From Cristatella mucedo (Eukaryota > Bryozoa > Phylactolaemata > Cristatellidae), in assembly GCA_009760855.2 (NCBI GenBank), contig WPIO01000018.1:3440001-3504000 (forward strand): 64,000 nucleotides of DNA, in the 5' to 3' direction. Made by a program: the position numbers and the translations under genes. Positions 1 to 33,949 of this stretch are shown piece after piece. The notes below the pieces were generated by a model. That model was not told the origin of the DNA and did not search any database. It worked only from the letters and a program-made list of their open reading frames with translations. The first letter of the stretch is position 1. Every line of letters starts with the position of its first letter.

Positions 1-1083
1 CTTGAGAGGCAGGGACTTTGTAGCTAAAAATGCCTCCTCATACTTCGACCCGAATCTGATACCGGCCTGCTTGCTGACCAACATGCCCTTCCTATACTAC
101 CTGTTGCTGGCTGCATCCGTCCACGTGTAGCTTCCATGCCGAAATGCTCGCTATGTGTGTGTGTTGAACAATATTGATTGTAGCTGTATGCTGTGTGGTG
201 CTCTTCTGCAGTTTAGTTTCTACTCTGGGAGGCTAGCTGCAGTCGGCAGCGGCCGACTAGGCTTGCATGGGCCTTGCTGCTAGGTCTGCTGTCAGCATTC
301 TACCATCACAGGCGTGCCTTTCAGGCAGCCGACAGCACGTGGAGGCTATTGAGTAACCAAAGCAAATGCAAGAATTGGGCTGCTGGTTTCGTATCTGAAC
401 AGCTGATGCATTGTTCCTAGCTCCCGCGAACGTTTGGCGAGATGGTGTGTGTTGCTGATTATGTCCAGGAAGGAGGCCTGCAATGACCAGATGTGACTAC
501 TAGCTGAAGCCCTTGCGGTTAAGCTCCAGTCAGGAGCAGCAGCAGCAGGCATGCAGCCAGGTACAAACAAAACAACGACTCAGGCAGTGCTCAGTTCTCA
601 GACAGCAGCTGGTTGGCAGCCAGCTGCTGTGGTAGGGCACCGTTCATTAGCAGCTTGCAGGCAGCAGCACTTTCGTGCCCTTATGTTTCTTCACACTGAG
701 CACTTCTTTGCCACGGCTAGGTGGCCCAGACGGTGGCAGCTCTTCTCTCGACATCTCGATCGATCCCCTTGATTCGCCTGAGGCGCGTGACTGCGTCCCC
801 GCAGCCAGCCGGTCGTCCTCTCGGCATCTCGGCCCATCGCTGTGCGATCTTCTCGCTTCGGCGAGCGCTCTTTTAGATCTCCCAGATTTATTTAGCGTTT
901 CTAGAAGTCGTTCTCTTATTTTGCTGATGGCGTCCTGTGTCTACTGTCAGAATGTAGCCCATGACCTTTGACGGCGGAGGCTTTTTTATTGCATATCTAT
1001 ATTCAGCTCCAGGTCTGCCCCTACCTGTATCTTGTGGTGTTGACGCTGAGCTCGCTGCATAGTTTTGGAAACTCATGAGCTGA

Positions 1084-1280
1084 TAATAATAATAGTACAT
1101 TTGTATAGCACCCTCAGGGAACTGAATTTCTCTCTAGGCACTTTACAGATGCTGCATATAAAGCATTACCAAATGTTTGCTGGTAACATCTGCAAGCAGC
1201 AGGCATCGTGTAAGCAGCTACATGCACACGAAGGACAAATTTAAAAGACCCACCAAATGCTGTAACAAAAAAGGTGCGGT
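1084..1280 (-). mobile_element. LINE-A 3' end, 5'-truncated
   Basis: Read on the minus strand, this is the 3' untranslated end of the LINE-A family. It has the conserved hairpin tail (an AAAGTGCC type arm and a GGTGCTAT type arm around a GAGATT-like loop) followed by a short run of ATT units at the 1084 side. Its nearest relatives in the window are at 11091-11425 and 43028-43290. No coding part remains. Confidence 0.75.
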
Positions 1281-1439
1281 TTATGTTATGCATATAATTA
1301 ATACATTTGTTCAGCATTATAACAGAACAGAGTTTTTTCAATGCAATTCATATAGGCTGGTAAGGAAGCATTTCAGCTTATCAATGGCGATGAATTGATA
1401 AATTTGTTGCTGATTTAACAGGCTCCGTTGTATTTTGAT

Positions 1440-1560
1440 TGAAGAGCCTTAACGGCTATCACCACCACTTTCTGTGGGCAATAAAGGATTTTCTACTGCA
1501 AGACTCGAACCCACGGCCTGGGTCGTGAAGAGCAAGCACCTTGACCCTGGGCCAAGATCC
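1440..1560 (-). mobile_element. SINE-B, tRNA-derived
   Basis: On the minus strand this reads as a tRNA-like head with a box-B-like GGTTCGAA-type core, then a small hairpin (CCACAGAAAGTGGTGG type) and a TAGCCGTTAAGGCTCTT tail. The same arrangement recurs at 11843, 21576, 28000 and 48955 (minus) and 5487, 26155 and 36195 (plus). This is a dispersed repeat, not a functional tRNA gene. Confidence 0.65.
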
Positions 1561-2035
1561 AGGGGATAACGAAAGCATGCACGATCGCCCGTGGGTAGCA
1601 GTCTGGCAGTATTTCGATCACCCAACTGACCTGTTATGTGCCGAATTTCACACATTGACTAATTCATTCTCTCTTGTGGCTCACGTGGCCGAGCTGGGCG
1701 ACACAGACGCCGTGACCCCAAAGAACAATTAAATGAGAACTACCACGTTCGATCTCAGCCCTGAGCAGCTGCCAACGACTCATTGGCCGCTCTAGGCTGC
1801 TAGATCATAAACTGCCCTGCCTCCCTTGCTTTCCGACGAGGTCCGAGCGAGCACTTCCCTGTAGTCGAGCCGGCCCTCAGCCGATCATGCGCACTCGCTG
1901 CCTCACAATACCGGATCTCCCGCTCGGAACTGGCATGCGCAGGAGCCGCGATAGCATTTGCTGCCCGCCCACGAAGGCTACCTGCTGCCGCAGCCATCGC
2001 GGCAGCAGATCGCATCCATGCCGTTTTTTGCTCAG

Positions 2036-23612
<21,577 letters not shown>

Positions 23613-24122
23613 GAGCCGTCTCTCTTTGCTGCAAAGGCAACCGGATACAGCATTCCCTGATTTGGTCTTGAGCTGTCATGCCCAGTGTGGCAGACTCTAC
23701 TGACCACCTGTCATACATAGCTCGTCATGTAGGCAAGACGTACTTTCTGTTCATGCAATCGTGGCTGTCAGCTAGTTTCCTTCCGATGCAGTCTGCATTA
23801 AACGCCTCGTCGACTACGGATCAAGCTGTCGGCATGTCATGTCAGGCAGCTCTGTCGACGGCACCAGTTTTTGTTTTAGACTTAGATGCTGATGGTAGTA
23901 GCCAGTTGAACAAAATGTTACTGCCGTGCACGTTGCCGGATTTCTGTCGTCCGTGTCATCAGCTGGGCTGGCTTCTCAATCGAAGTAACTTATATTTAGT
24001 ACTGTCCTCACTCTCTAGTTTGCCGCTGTTGACATGATGACGCTGCTGCGAATGCTACTCAGACTTTCTCTCAGAAGTGTCCAGTCCCGCCATGGTTTCT
24101 CGTTGAGCGGCACCATTGTTTT

Positions 24123-24128
24123 AATAAA
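24123..24128 (+). promoter_or_regulatory. Candidate polyadenylation signal for choline kinase
   Basis: AATAAA lies 511 bp after the choline kinase stop codon, which would give a 3' UTR of roughly 530 bp. No transcript evidence is available from sequence alone. Confidence 0.4.
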
Positions 24129-24779
24129 TCAGACTGCGTTTGCTATGGTCGAGTCAATTTGGGCTGCAGCCGCGTGCTGTCGACCGTGCTGCTCTGCTGA
24201 GCTTTTTCTCATCTCGAGCCCTTGCTCGGACGTGATGGCCGCGCCAAAGAGCAGCAGCAGCAGCTGCCGCAGTCCTCCGAGCTGCCAGGCGACGATGCTG
24301 CCATGCTGTGCAAGGGGTGCTGCCGGCGGTGCAGACATTTCTGAAAGACTCCACTTCTGAAGGAGGCTTCTGAAGTCACGCGCATCCGTGCATTGGCGTG
24401 CGCGGCCACAGACGGAGCTGCTGCTGGCCTGAAGTGCTGTTGGGCTCGAGGAAGGTCTAAGTTGCAGCACACAGTAGTAGCCTGAAGCGTCCGCCAGCTT
24501 TAGCTGGGCGTGTAGCAGCTGGGTGCATAGCGCTGGCCGAAGACCGTCTCAAGGCGAGTGGTTTGCCTTTCATCGATTGAGAGAAGAGGTGGCGAGTCAG
24601 TTTGTCGAATGCCTTGATGTTTCGTGTGCCCCTTATTCGCTCTGTGCGGTTCGGGTAGCATCCGGCAGTCGGCATCAAAAGCCACGGCACAGAGCCAAAT
24701 GCGAGCTGGGTGACTTGAATGGCTCGCATTCGGTGGACGACCGAAGACAATTTAGAAGTAAAGGTCAGATTCAAAGACT

Positions 24780-25018
24780 TAGCACTGTGCATACTACCGC
24801 TAACCGATAATATACGTGTTGACACTGTGCATGCTACTACTAACCCATAACATGCATGCTGACACTGCATGTTACCACTAATCATATTATGCATGTTGAT
24901 ACTGTGCATGTTACCCCTAATCGCATGGTCATGCTCCCTTTACAGCATATGTAAAGTGCCTAGGAAGAGATTAAGTTCTATGAGGACGCTATACAAATTT
25001 ATTATTGTTGTTATTGTT
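24780..25018 (+). mobile_element. LINE-A 3' UTR with expanded repeats
   Basis: Consists of four successive copies of the GCATGCTGACACTGTGCATG-type 3' UTR unit, then the hairpin AAAGTGCCTAGGAAGAGATT and an ATT/GTT run. Most copies in the window have two such units, so this one is locally expanded. Confidence 0.75.
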
Positions 25019-25477
25019 ATCGGCCTTAAGAGTGTAGGTTGTTTTCAACCCGCTTTCAGCCGCCAATGAGAATTGTCTGCTCAAGACTGAACTGGTCACG
25101 TGGGTGTCCTATCGTGCCAGCAGCTTACCACTGGGCTAGGGAACAGTGCACCTGGTCATAGTTTACCGATCTCTAATGCATTAATACAAAGGAAGAGTTT
25201 CCATTAGTGACAGAAATGCATTATTTTCGGGAGCCATGATCGCTTTTGATGACCAGATGATTACCATCGTTCACCATGAACCCCATTCCCATAGGAATGA
25301 AAGACACCCAGACAAAATTAAGTCTTCCGTGGTTTTTTCCAGCAGAAAACTGACTTGAGTAGCAATTACCATCCAGTTTAATTTCTGCTGAAGAGTGGCA
25401 GCGTCTTTTTGTTATGAACATTCGTGCTCCCTAGGTTTCTGAAAAGTTTGGTCGGGAAGATAACATGCACATTTATA

Positions 25478-25610
25478 ATTCATTTGCATAGCGCCAGTAG
25501 ATAACTTAATCTCTATCCACGTGCTTCACATATGCCGCAGGGCTCGAGACTCAAACCTCGGTAGGCAAATGCTTCATCACCTTGCCCCTGGCCAAACCTA
25601 GGGCAGATGG
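25478..25610 (-). mobile_element. SINE-A
   Basis: Minus-strand copy: tail AATTCATTTGCATAGCGCC (hairpin arm) first, then a GAGTTTGAGTCTCGAGCCCT-like B-box region and GGTGATGAAGCATTTGCC toward the A box. Diverged but co-linear with the copies at 7200 and 46653. Confidence 0.65.
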
Positions 25611-26154
25611 ATGTAGTGTTAAGGGCTTGTGCTCAGTAGTTATATGAACTCAGCCGAAGCAGGTGGTTTGGTGTAAGACGGATCAATGGACAGATGGGAT
25701 TAATGGTCAATAGAGAGATGTAGGGCATCAAAGTTGGCACCAGGTTAATGACGGAAGAGATTTTTGGAGAGAGGTGAAACCATGGCCGAAAACTATGATG
25801 AGTTGCCGAATTAAATAGACACTCTTGTGTAGTAGAAGTGTAGGTACTTGATAGTAGAAGAATCCGCAAATGTTTCTCTTGCATCATGCAGCCGCGTGCT
25901 TGTCTGGGACTTGACAGGGACTTGGGATGCACTGATTTAGTAGAGCACAAGAATAATACCGGTATTCACTTGGCAGTGTCCTCAACTTGACAGGGAGGAC
26001 TCAATCTGGCAGTGCCCTAGATTGGTTGCACCGAAAAACCAGGAAGAACTAAAAAATCATTAATGATTATTTAAACAAGAAGTCGTGCAAAAACCATCCA
26101 GCTGCAGGTTCTCTCTTTTGGTGTTTCGTAAGAATACAAATGGCAAGTCCCTGG

Positions 26155-26230
26155 GTCTTCGCCCAGGAGGTAAGGTGCTCGCTCTTCACGACCCGGATAG
26201 TGGGGTGTGAGGCCTGCAGCAGGTCCAAAA
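26155..26230 (+). mobile_element. SINE-B head fragment
   Basis: CCCAGGAGGTAAGGTGCTCG, CTCTTCACGACCCGG and a degenerate B box match the first half of the SINE-B copy at 5487. The 3' half is missing. Confidence 0.5.
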
Positions 26231-27535
26231 TCAACTTGAGTACAAAACGGAATGAGAATGCCTTGGGAGGTGTTTTTATTCGCCTAATGGCTAGCTGGGT
26301 ATCACCACGTGAAAATGCCCGTGGAAGACAAAAAACAAAAAACGGTGTCTTGCAGGTTGGATTAGTGAGTGGGCTGAATTTGAAGGCTAGTGGGGAGAGC
26401 GTTAAAAGATCTTTCTTTATTGGAAGACCGCTCTGATTTATTTGGGCGACGTGGTCGTCTGCTGCCGATTTTTTAAGCATTAATTGGAGAGGTTAGTTAA
26501 AGTACTATATAGTTAGTTAAAGTACTAGATTGGCCGAGGCTTGTCAGATGAAAGTCACATCATAATAATTGTCACGTGCTCTAAAGAAAAGTTGCTGTTG
26601 GCGCGACTGTGAGATTGTTGCAGGGGTATGGTGATAAAGTCTTTCGGCTTTCCTGTTTCCGTCTCTTGGGCACGTTGATTTCGGCCTGGTAACATTTACC
26701 TTCCTGCAACATTTAAGAGCGGGATGGTGAAACGGCTGCGTGGTAAATAGGCCAGATTATGACTGCCGATATATTTGTTGTTCGAGGCTCAGGAAGTCCA
26801 AGGGCTTGGAACCGGCCATGTGATCATCCATGGTTTGGCAGCATTGTAACTAAAGCCATGTTATAGGCAGCCAGCTGTGCCTTAGCAGTTGGGCTGAATA
26901 GCGCTCTAGCCGAACGAGAGTTGTAGTACGCCTTGGCTGGTACTATATGAGTGTAACCCTCCGTCGCCGTCAAATAGATTATGGTTCCTCAAAATTCGAC
27001 CACTATTGTAGTCTAACAAGCTTATCCACTCCAGCTTAGCATATCCGTCTATAACTCCACAAAGCCATAAGGACTAAGTGGGCTTCATACTGGAAATCGT
27101 AAATATGCACTGGGGCAGCTCTCAGGTTAGCCGCGATACTAGCCCTTGCCTTAGTGGATCTTGCCTAGAGCCACCCGCAGCGGGCGGACTAGCCAAGTAG
27201 AATTGGGTAGGGGACAAACATTAGTTAACTGGGAGTGGAGCGAGGTGTCACTCTGACAGCAAGATCCGCTCAGGTTAGAATGGAGCTTTGATCAGACAAA
27301 GAGTGGTCAGGATGTAGACCGACTACTGTACTCCATTAGACAAAGAGCGAAAGGATGGCAAGCTGGTGCACGAGCCATCTAATAAATTATAGGCGGAAGG
27401 GAATAGGCCGAGGACCGACACCAAGAGCTGGGGTCCGACAAGTGATGAGCACAAATCTGTATTGTATGGCAAGAGTTATGCTCCGAAGTGCACTGCAAGG
27501 CTAGAAATGTTTGGTTACTTATTAACTAAAGCAAA
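26231..27535. other. Unclassified intergenic sequence
   Basis: No coding, RNA or repeat signal I can name. A short resemblance to the LINE-C terminus occurs at about 27044-27095 (CCGTCTATAACTCCACAAAG). Confidence 0.3.
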
Positions 27536-27539
27536 CTAT

Positions 27540-27660
27540 ACTTTATCCGTGTAGCACCGTAAGAGAACCTAGGGTGTCTACCCCGGCGCATTATATATGC
27601 TGCAGGGATCGAGCCTCGGTCGTCAAAAGTGAGCCCCTTACACCGCGAGCCAAACAACGG
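27540..27660 (-). mobile_element. SINE-A, degenerate
   Basis: A hairpin-like GTGTAGCACCGTAAGAGAAC is followed by ATATGCTGCAGGGATCGAGC and a GTGAGCCCCTTACACCGCGA A-box side. The order fits a minus SINE-A, with many substitutions. Confidence 0.45.
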
Positions 27661-27999
27661 CAGCTATAGAGCTCATATAGGTTAAATTTAGGCAACACGG
27701 TAGCCTGATGTTGAACCAAGTGTCTGCCGCCGCTCGGGAAAGCCTTTTGGAGGTTCTGCTACGAAAGCTGGTAGCGGCTCCGAAGTTTTACCTCCCTACA
27801 CGGTACTGCGTGCCTTACGAGGACTGGGCCTAAAAGCCAATTGGCCGATAGTGGCGGAATCAGCGTCTCGAAGCACGGATAGTGAGAGAGTCGTAAGATC
27901 AGCTCCAATGCATGCACACCGGCATGATTTAGTTAAGTAAAAATAAAAACATCTGATTCAAAGGCTTTATTTATGTAGCGATATGAGAGTCCTAGCTGC

Positions 28000-28115
28000 T
28001 ATCACCCTACCCATTGGTAATGGGCAATAAAGGATTACCCGCGGAAGGATTTTGACTCAAGCCCCGGGTAATGAAGTGTGGGAACCTTAACCATGCCCTA
28101 ACACAATAAGTCATA
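28000..28115 (-). mobile_element. SINE-B
   Basis: Minus copy: the GCAATAAAGGATTACCCGCG segment and a degraded B box (GGGCTTGAGTCAAAATCC), then an A-box side with GGTTAAGGTTCCCAC. Same order as the copy at 48955. Confidence 0.5.
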
Positions 28116-28324
28116 ACAATCAAATATTGTCCACACTACAGAACCAAGTCGTCAGACTTTCCTAATGACATTCTGGCTTTATTCTCCATTAACAAAAAAG
28201 AGAATAGAGTTTTAGAGGAAATTTCACCTGAAACTTTCCAACAATGGTCACCAAGTCCATCTAGAGCGTCTCACATGAGCATCACTGTCACCGCACTGTA
28301 ACGTTTTAGCTTCAATCGCAGTGA

Positions 28325-29280
28325 GAGATTCCAGAGGACTGATGTCAACGGGCTGCAATCATTCGAGGTACCACTAAAGTACCACAGGACTCTGTGCCGA
28401 GTCCACTTCTTTTCACAATTCCTACTCTTAATCGTGCTGATTGAATCACCAAGTACAATCTAAGATTTTACTTCTATGCAGATTACACGCAGATGTAACT
28501 ATGCTATGCTCCCAGTCTGTCTCATAGCGAGTCAACTTCTCTCAATGCCCTTTGCCGCGTGCATTGCTGATGCTCAAACTTAAATGGCAGTAAAGTTTCT
28601 CAAATTGAATGACATAAGTCATTGGGAAACCTAGCTTGAATCAGAAATTGGAAAGCTTCGCCTTCAGAATGGGCTCTGCCAGCGTATCACCATAGCATTT
28701 GCAAGAAATCTAGCTGTCCTGTTCCAAAGCTATCTTTCGCTAGCCAATCGTATCAGTTCCACTGCTTATCGCCGACGAGCACTGGCTCTCCATCAAGCAG
28801 CGAAACGGTTTCGTCACTTACTCACTGGTCCCTTTATTCTCTTGCTCCAGCTCACCTGTCAGAGCTGCTTCCCCAGTCACGCTAGGCATCGTACCGCCCG
28901 CCTCTCCTGACTCGTCGAGCTTTGCCTCAAAACCGGCCCCAAATCCAAAATGGAAACCGTGCCTTTTGTTCCTATTGCCCTAAAGCTTGAAATTCACTCT
29001 CGACTGAAGTCATGAAATCTCCATCAATGGAAGATATTTGAAAAGGAGCTAAAACGCACTTGTTCATCACAGCGTTCATTCACCGTTTCCTCGGGATTTC
29101 GTTTTCTGCGTGTTTTTGCACGCTGACTCTGTGCATGCTACCACTTACGCAGGTTGACACTGTGCATGCTACCAGTAAACTTACGGCCATGCTTCCTTAA
29201 CAGCATATACTTGTGCAAAGTGCCCAGAAAGAGATTGAGTTTTCTGAGAGCGCTAAACAAATGCGTCTTAGTTGCAATTA
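28325..29280 (+). mobile_element. LINE-A, old and heavily decayed
   Basis: Fragments of the PLKYxxxxGSVxxPLLFT block, FYFYADYTQ-like motif C region, KLESFAFRMGSASVS and the RHRTAR segment appear in shuffled frames with deletions. It ends with the 3' UTR and hairpin GTGCCCAGAAAGAGATTGAG near 29265. Confidence 0.72.
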
Positions 29281-29346
29281 TTATCACAATAGAAAATATT
29301 TTTTAAGATTTGTGCCACAAAGGACGATGCACTTCATTCCTGATAA

Positions 29347-29490
29347 TTAAATCAATTAATAATAACAATAATAATGCACTTGATAAAGCGCCCCCAGAGA
29401 ACTTAATCTCTTTCTAGGCGCTTTACATTTGCTGCAAAGGGAAATGCAATTGAATGGTGAGTAAAATTATGCTTGAAAAACAAACAAATA
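29347..29490 (-). mobile_element. LINE-A 3' end
   Basis: An AATAATAACAATAATAAT run, then the hairpin arms AAAGCGCCCCCAGAGAACTT and TTTCTAGGCGCTTTACATTT, and about 70 bp of 3' UTR. Very similar to the copy at 52597. Confidence 0.82.
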
Positions 29491-29684
29491 GCTGCATCGT
29501 TTCCGTATGCGATGTTCGCAAGAACATCAGTTTTCGGAAGAATTCTGCAACGAACACGAACGCACGTTAGAGCGCTCTATGTCAGGAGGCGAGAAATAAA
29601 TAAATAATTAAAACTCAGTAGCCTGCACTGGACTGTCGAAGCGTGTCGGAGTTTTACTTGGTGCACGACGTGCACGAGTAGTGC

Positions 29685-30722
29685 TACGTGTTTCACTCGT
29701 GCTACATGACGTGCATGAGTAATGCTATGTAATGTAATGTATCTCCGTCTGTAACTCCACCAAGTCATAAATGCTATGTGGGTGTTACGCAGGAGAGTTT
29801 TGTATAGCGCACTCACAGCCTAAGCGGCTTTCGGTACGCATTCGGTAGCCAACAGACTTCGTCTCACGCAAAAAAGAAAAAGTGGGAAGCATAGCAGAGT
29901 CAGGAGAGCAGTTGAGGTAGTGAGTAGCATAGAAGTAGCAGCTAAGGACCGCTGAAAAGGATGTGCCATAGCCGGCAGTAGGAGAGTGCTTGTCGTTGCG
30001 TAAGAATTGTGGAAGCAAGTTCCACAGTCTAGGATCTGCAGAGCTAAAACTTCTGTCGCCAACGGTCTTTAAGCGGAGGAATGGGACAGCTAAATTATTG
30101 TCCACACAGGACCTCAGGGCACGAACAGGCTGAAACTGATGCAGCAGTTCAGCTAGGTACGAAGGAGCCAAGCCGTGGCGGGCCTTGTGGGTCAGCGTAA
30201 GAACTTTGCTCTGTATCCTTTGCTCAACCGGCAACCATCCTAGCTCTTCCAGCAAAGGAGACACGTGCTCAAACCGCTGGGACTTGAAGACTAGCCTTGC
30301 AGCCATGTTCATAGTCCGCTGCAGTGGCCTAATAGCTTTCTTTGGCAGCCCAATCAAAAGGGAATTACAATAATCAAGCCGAGACAGAACTAAAGAGCTA
30401 GTTAAATTTTTTACAAGCCACTGTGGGAGACAGCTCCTAATCTTGGATAGGGATCGGATGTGATGGCTAGCTCTAGAAGCAGACTTCTTAATGAAGCTTT
30501 TGAAATTGAGGCAGCTGTCAAAAACGACACCCAAATTTCGAGCACGTGGTGATGGTCGCACAATAGCATCACCTATTAGAAGAGCAAAGCCTTTTAATCC
30601 AGCCACACGCTTAGGGTGTCCTATGAGCAGCAGTTCAGTTTTATCATCATTTAATTTCAGGAAGTTTTCCGCCATCCAGGATACGTGTTTCACTCGTGAT
30701 ACATAACGTGCACGAGTAATGC
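29685..30722. repeat. 41-bp direct repeats flanking LINE-C
   Basis: TACGTGTTTCACTCGTG starts both copies (29685-29725 and 30682-30722), and both end in GAGTAATGC. Partial further units adjoin on each outer side (CGTGCACGAGTAGTGC left, ACGTGTTTCACTCG right), so this may be a small tandem array with LINE-C inserted in it rather than a simple target duplication. Confidence 0.75.
29726..30681 (-). mobile_element. LINE-C copy with long open frame
   Basis: A non-LTR element distinct from LINE-A. On the minus strand it encodes MAENFLKLNDDKTELLLIGH, PRARNLGVVFDSCLNFKSFI, RLDYCNSLLIGLPKKAIRPL and RLKTVGDRSFSSADPRLWN, the region after reverse transcriptase motif C through the C-terminal domain. The frame is open over most of its length. 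It ends with CGTACCGAAAGCCGC and an ACATT-type tail. A 41-bp sequence occurs on both sides with three mismatches. Confidence 0.88.
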
Positions 30723-30949
30723 GACGTGTTTCACTCGCCCAGTTTGCCGCACCGAGCCACGCAGACAGACAGCACTGGTTCAGCTGCTGGAGCAGACTAA
30801 AAGTATAAAGCCTGCCGGCGGCCGGTCTGGCAGATTGCCGAAAGGCCGTGCCGGCTGGCTCTTTCCTGTAATTTTGCTTCCGATTTGGTCTTGTGCGGGT
30901 CGCAACGCTCAATAGCCCGCTATCGAAAATCGCTCCTCGCAAGCGAAAG

Positions 30950-33714
30950 TGCCGGGGGGGGGGGGCTTTAATCTTAAATGGAATTTCGAAACCATTCTCA
31001 TAGTCGGCTACACGTAATCGTAACCTTTCGCACGGAATTCCCTCTGTCCTCGCTCGTACGTGGATTCCAGGTGCGAGACTCCAGAGACTCCTGGCTTACG
31101 TAGCATCTAATCAATACATCGAGGTGAACTACAGCCAACCATCGTGGCAGTCACGAAAGAACTGGCTCCCCATGACTTCATGACTTTACTAAGGCTAGCA
31201 TAGAGCGGTACAATGGTCTACCACGAGGTCTGACTAATGGTCACAGAAATATCAGCAGAGCATTTCGCACCTGCGCCATTTAATCGTCATGGCAGCTTTA
31301 CTGATGGTGCAATCGGGTCAATACAGTAGCAGAGAGATGAGCATGCTCGTTGTTTGACCATGACCATAATGCTGCCAAAGTTGCGTTTGTGCTGCCTTAA
31401 TTCAGTGCAGCGATACGCCAATTAGACCTTTTGAAATGAGCCCTAAAAGATCTGCCAAAGTTGGACTAAAGCAGGGTCTACATTGGCGAATGTTCGACCT
31501 CGTGACGACCGAGCGTGAGGCTAAGTCATCAATTGTTTGCAGGTACAGGGGGTGGGAGACTGATGGCTATCAGGAGGACCTGAGTCTCGAGGGCAGGATT
31601 CGAGAAATCTGCCGGGTGGTCTACTTCTTGGACGTAGATCAAATTTCCGAGGCAGCCGACCTATCAGGAGCAGACTCAAAAAAGCACTCTGGATGCTGCC
31701 TTCATAGAGACGTTACTTGGTACAGACCAGTCTGTTGGACTACGAGAGTTAAGAATACAGGAATTAGTTGATAAAGAAAGCTGCCTGTAGAAGGATTGTG
31801 GCTACATTTTCCATGAGTTGCATGCGAGCGTGTATAGGCAGCAGCCGATACGCGTCTGCGGTTAGCCTCGGCCTAATTCGATTTGCTGCCAAACGAAAAA
31901 TTTCACGACCTTCACACTTCTGAGATCTATCTCTCCACTTCGAACTGTACCCGGTGTAGACATGTTCGACGCTAGTTAAAATTCGAGACAAGTTCTTGGG
32001 TGCCACGAGTCACAACGTTCGCCAGTGTAGACGAAACTTAAGAGCGTAAATTTTTTTAAAGTCTTCAGTCGTGGGAAAGAGATTTTTACGACTAACCAGC
32101 TACAGAGGAATATACGTTTACTGAAGCTAAATGTAATTAAAGGACGAGTAACGATGTTTTCTTTCGTGTATCTGAGGGAGTAACTTAGTATTTAACCTTG
32201 GAGAATGGCAAATAAGATTAAGAGCAAGAAATTGATTAAGCCGGTTTCATTTGTTCAGGCAAGTTAGCAGCAATCCTTTAAACAGACGAAGTTGAAGAAT
32301 ATTATTGCTTACGCGTACATTCAAAATCTTGCGCGGGAAATCGCTTTTGTCACTCACGCAGTTTACCTTAAATCGTAGCTTGGATGCTGCCATCACTGGC
32401 GGATCATGGGAACGTGACAGTCTCTGAATTTTCCTATAGGGCATGAATCATTTGAAATGCTTGGCATCTGTTGGCACTTGGTCATGACCTAATTAGTCAT
32501 TGTAATATGCCGCCGATTCCAAGTTTCAGAAAGGCATTATGGTCTTCGCCTTTTCAAGTGCCTCAATTGCAGCACTCTCATATTAGCATAACAGCAGTAC
32601 TCATTCTTACACCCGCTAAGTGGAGAAATTACTTTAATCTGTAACATAAAGGCATGCTGGCTGCGTTCCCTATGTATCGGACGTGACGTAAATCTGGCAG
32701 CCGACTTTAGCTACAGTGGCGTGACCGGAAGCTTGGCTTAGCACAAAAAAGTAACACGCACAGCATAAAAATAGCGTTCATTAAGAGGCAGCTCAACTGT
32801 TGCACCTTTGAATACCGGCCATTTTTACCGCGTGTTTCACGACATCTTTCAGCGGTATCGAGTAAATTTGATTCATATGACTCAAGTCCTACCGATAGCC
32901 CGATAGATAGGCCCAGAAATTCGCAAGGCCTGCTTTTGAGCTTTTTTTTTATTACTTATTCATCGTCAGTAGATCTGTCACTGATCTTTAAAACCGATTT
33001 ACTGACTAATCAAATATCGCCATGAGGTTGCATGAATATCAAGTTCGATGCCAGGGATTTTTCAGTTTACTTCCCTGTAAGATTTCAGCAACGACTATCG
33101 AGAGAGGATGCAAGTAATAAGATTGAATAAGAGTAACTGGTCACACGAGCCACGTTCGGCGCGCTGGCGTTACTTAGCAGCCAGCTACGGTTCAGCACAC
33201 CTTGGTCTTATCGTTCAGCGAAAGCGATTTCTGAACTTGTAAAGCATGGACTTTGGAGGTTCACAAAAATGGCTAGTACCTGAGTCGCTAAAATGAGAGA
33301 GCAGTCTTGACAACATATGGAGAAATGAATGGTGCAAAGCGCTTTTCAGTCATGCACTCGCGGTAGCGTCACAATGTTGGCTGAGAAACTCGGAAAACGC
33401 TCGCCCGAAGGAGCTTGGCGCTCACCATGCGGCTCGTTACTGCGACGCCATTCGAACGGGACCGGTATAGACAGCTGCTGCTGCCACGCTACTCCGAGGT
33501 GACGAGCTGCTGCTGCCGCCGCGCTTCCTCACGAGTACACTTCGGTCGTGTGCGTGCACCAGTCTTTGTCATTGCAGCGCCTTAATATCGTTAATGTCGT
33601 AGCAATGTGTCAATGTCGTTACGATGCCTTAAATACTTGACTCACCTACGCCTCCTGTTCCAGGTTGAGAGCGAATCGCATTCACTGACACTGCAATGCG
33701 CGTCAAACTGGCTT
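30950..33714. other. Unclassified intergenic sequence
   Basis: A 13-bp G run sits near 30953-30965. A 111-codon open frame at 31436-31771 and a few shorter frames occur, without recognisable domains or splice structure. No repeat family defined elsewhere in the window is visible. Confidence 0.3.
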
Positions 33715-33715
33715 A

Positions 33716-33830
33716 TAATAATAACAATGACAATACACTTAATAAAGCGCCCTCAGAGAACTCCCATCTCTTTCTAGGCGCTTTAAAATTGCTGCAAAGG
33801 GAGCACGAACGAATGGTTAGTGGCTTAGCA
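33716..33830 (-). mobile_element. LINE-A 3' tail only
   Basis: TAATAATAACAATGACAAT, then hairpin arms AAAGCGCCCTCAGAGAACTC and TTTCTAGGCGCTTTAAAATT and about 40 bp of 3' UTR. Confidence 0.75.
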
Positions 33831-33949
33831 GCCAGAAGCGCTTGATCTCGTAGCTATTCTTGATGACAGCTAGCTCAGGCTCGCTACTGGATTCGCTCCA
33901 TTTCAATCGTAAATGAATGCCGTCCTGGTTTGGCCCTGGGCTTTTAAGG

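Larger units (their letters stand above)
1..2035. other. 5' flank, presumed intron of the choline kinase gene
   Basis: I searched this stretch for upstream choline kinase exons and found none in any frame. The next exon on the right (2036) has a phase-2 start, so an earlier exon must exist and presumably lies left of the window. The stretch contains a minus-strand LINE tail (1084-1280) and a SINE (1440-1560). A short open frame at 2-130 ends in a stop and resembles nothing I recognise. Confidence 0.4.

Noticed and set aside
1-130. Possible upstream choline kinase exon
   Set aside because: The open frame (ending HV, stop) has no match to the family's N-terminal lobe and no donor with the required phase.
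31436-31771. 111-codon plus-strand frame
   Set aside because: Sequence looks protein-like in composition, but there is no recognisable domain, no splice context and no relative in the window. Kept only as unclassified.
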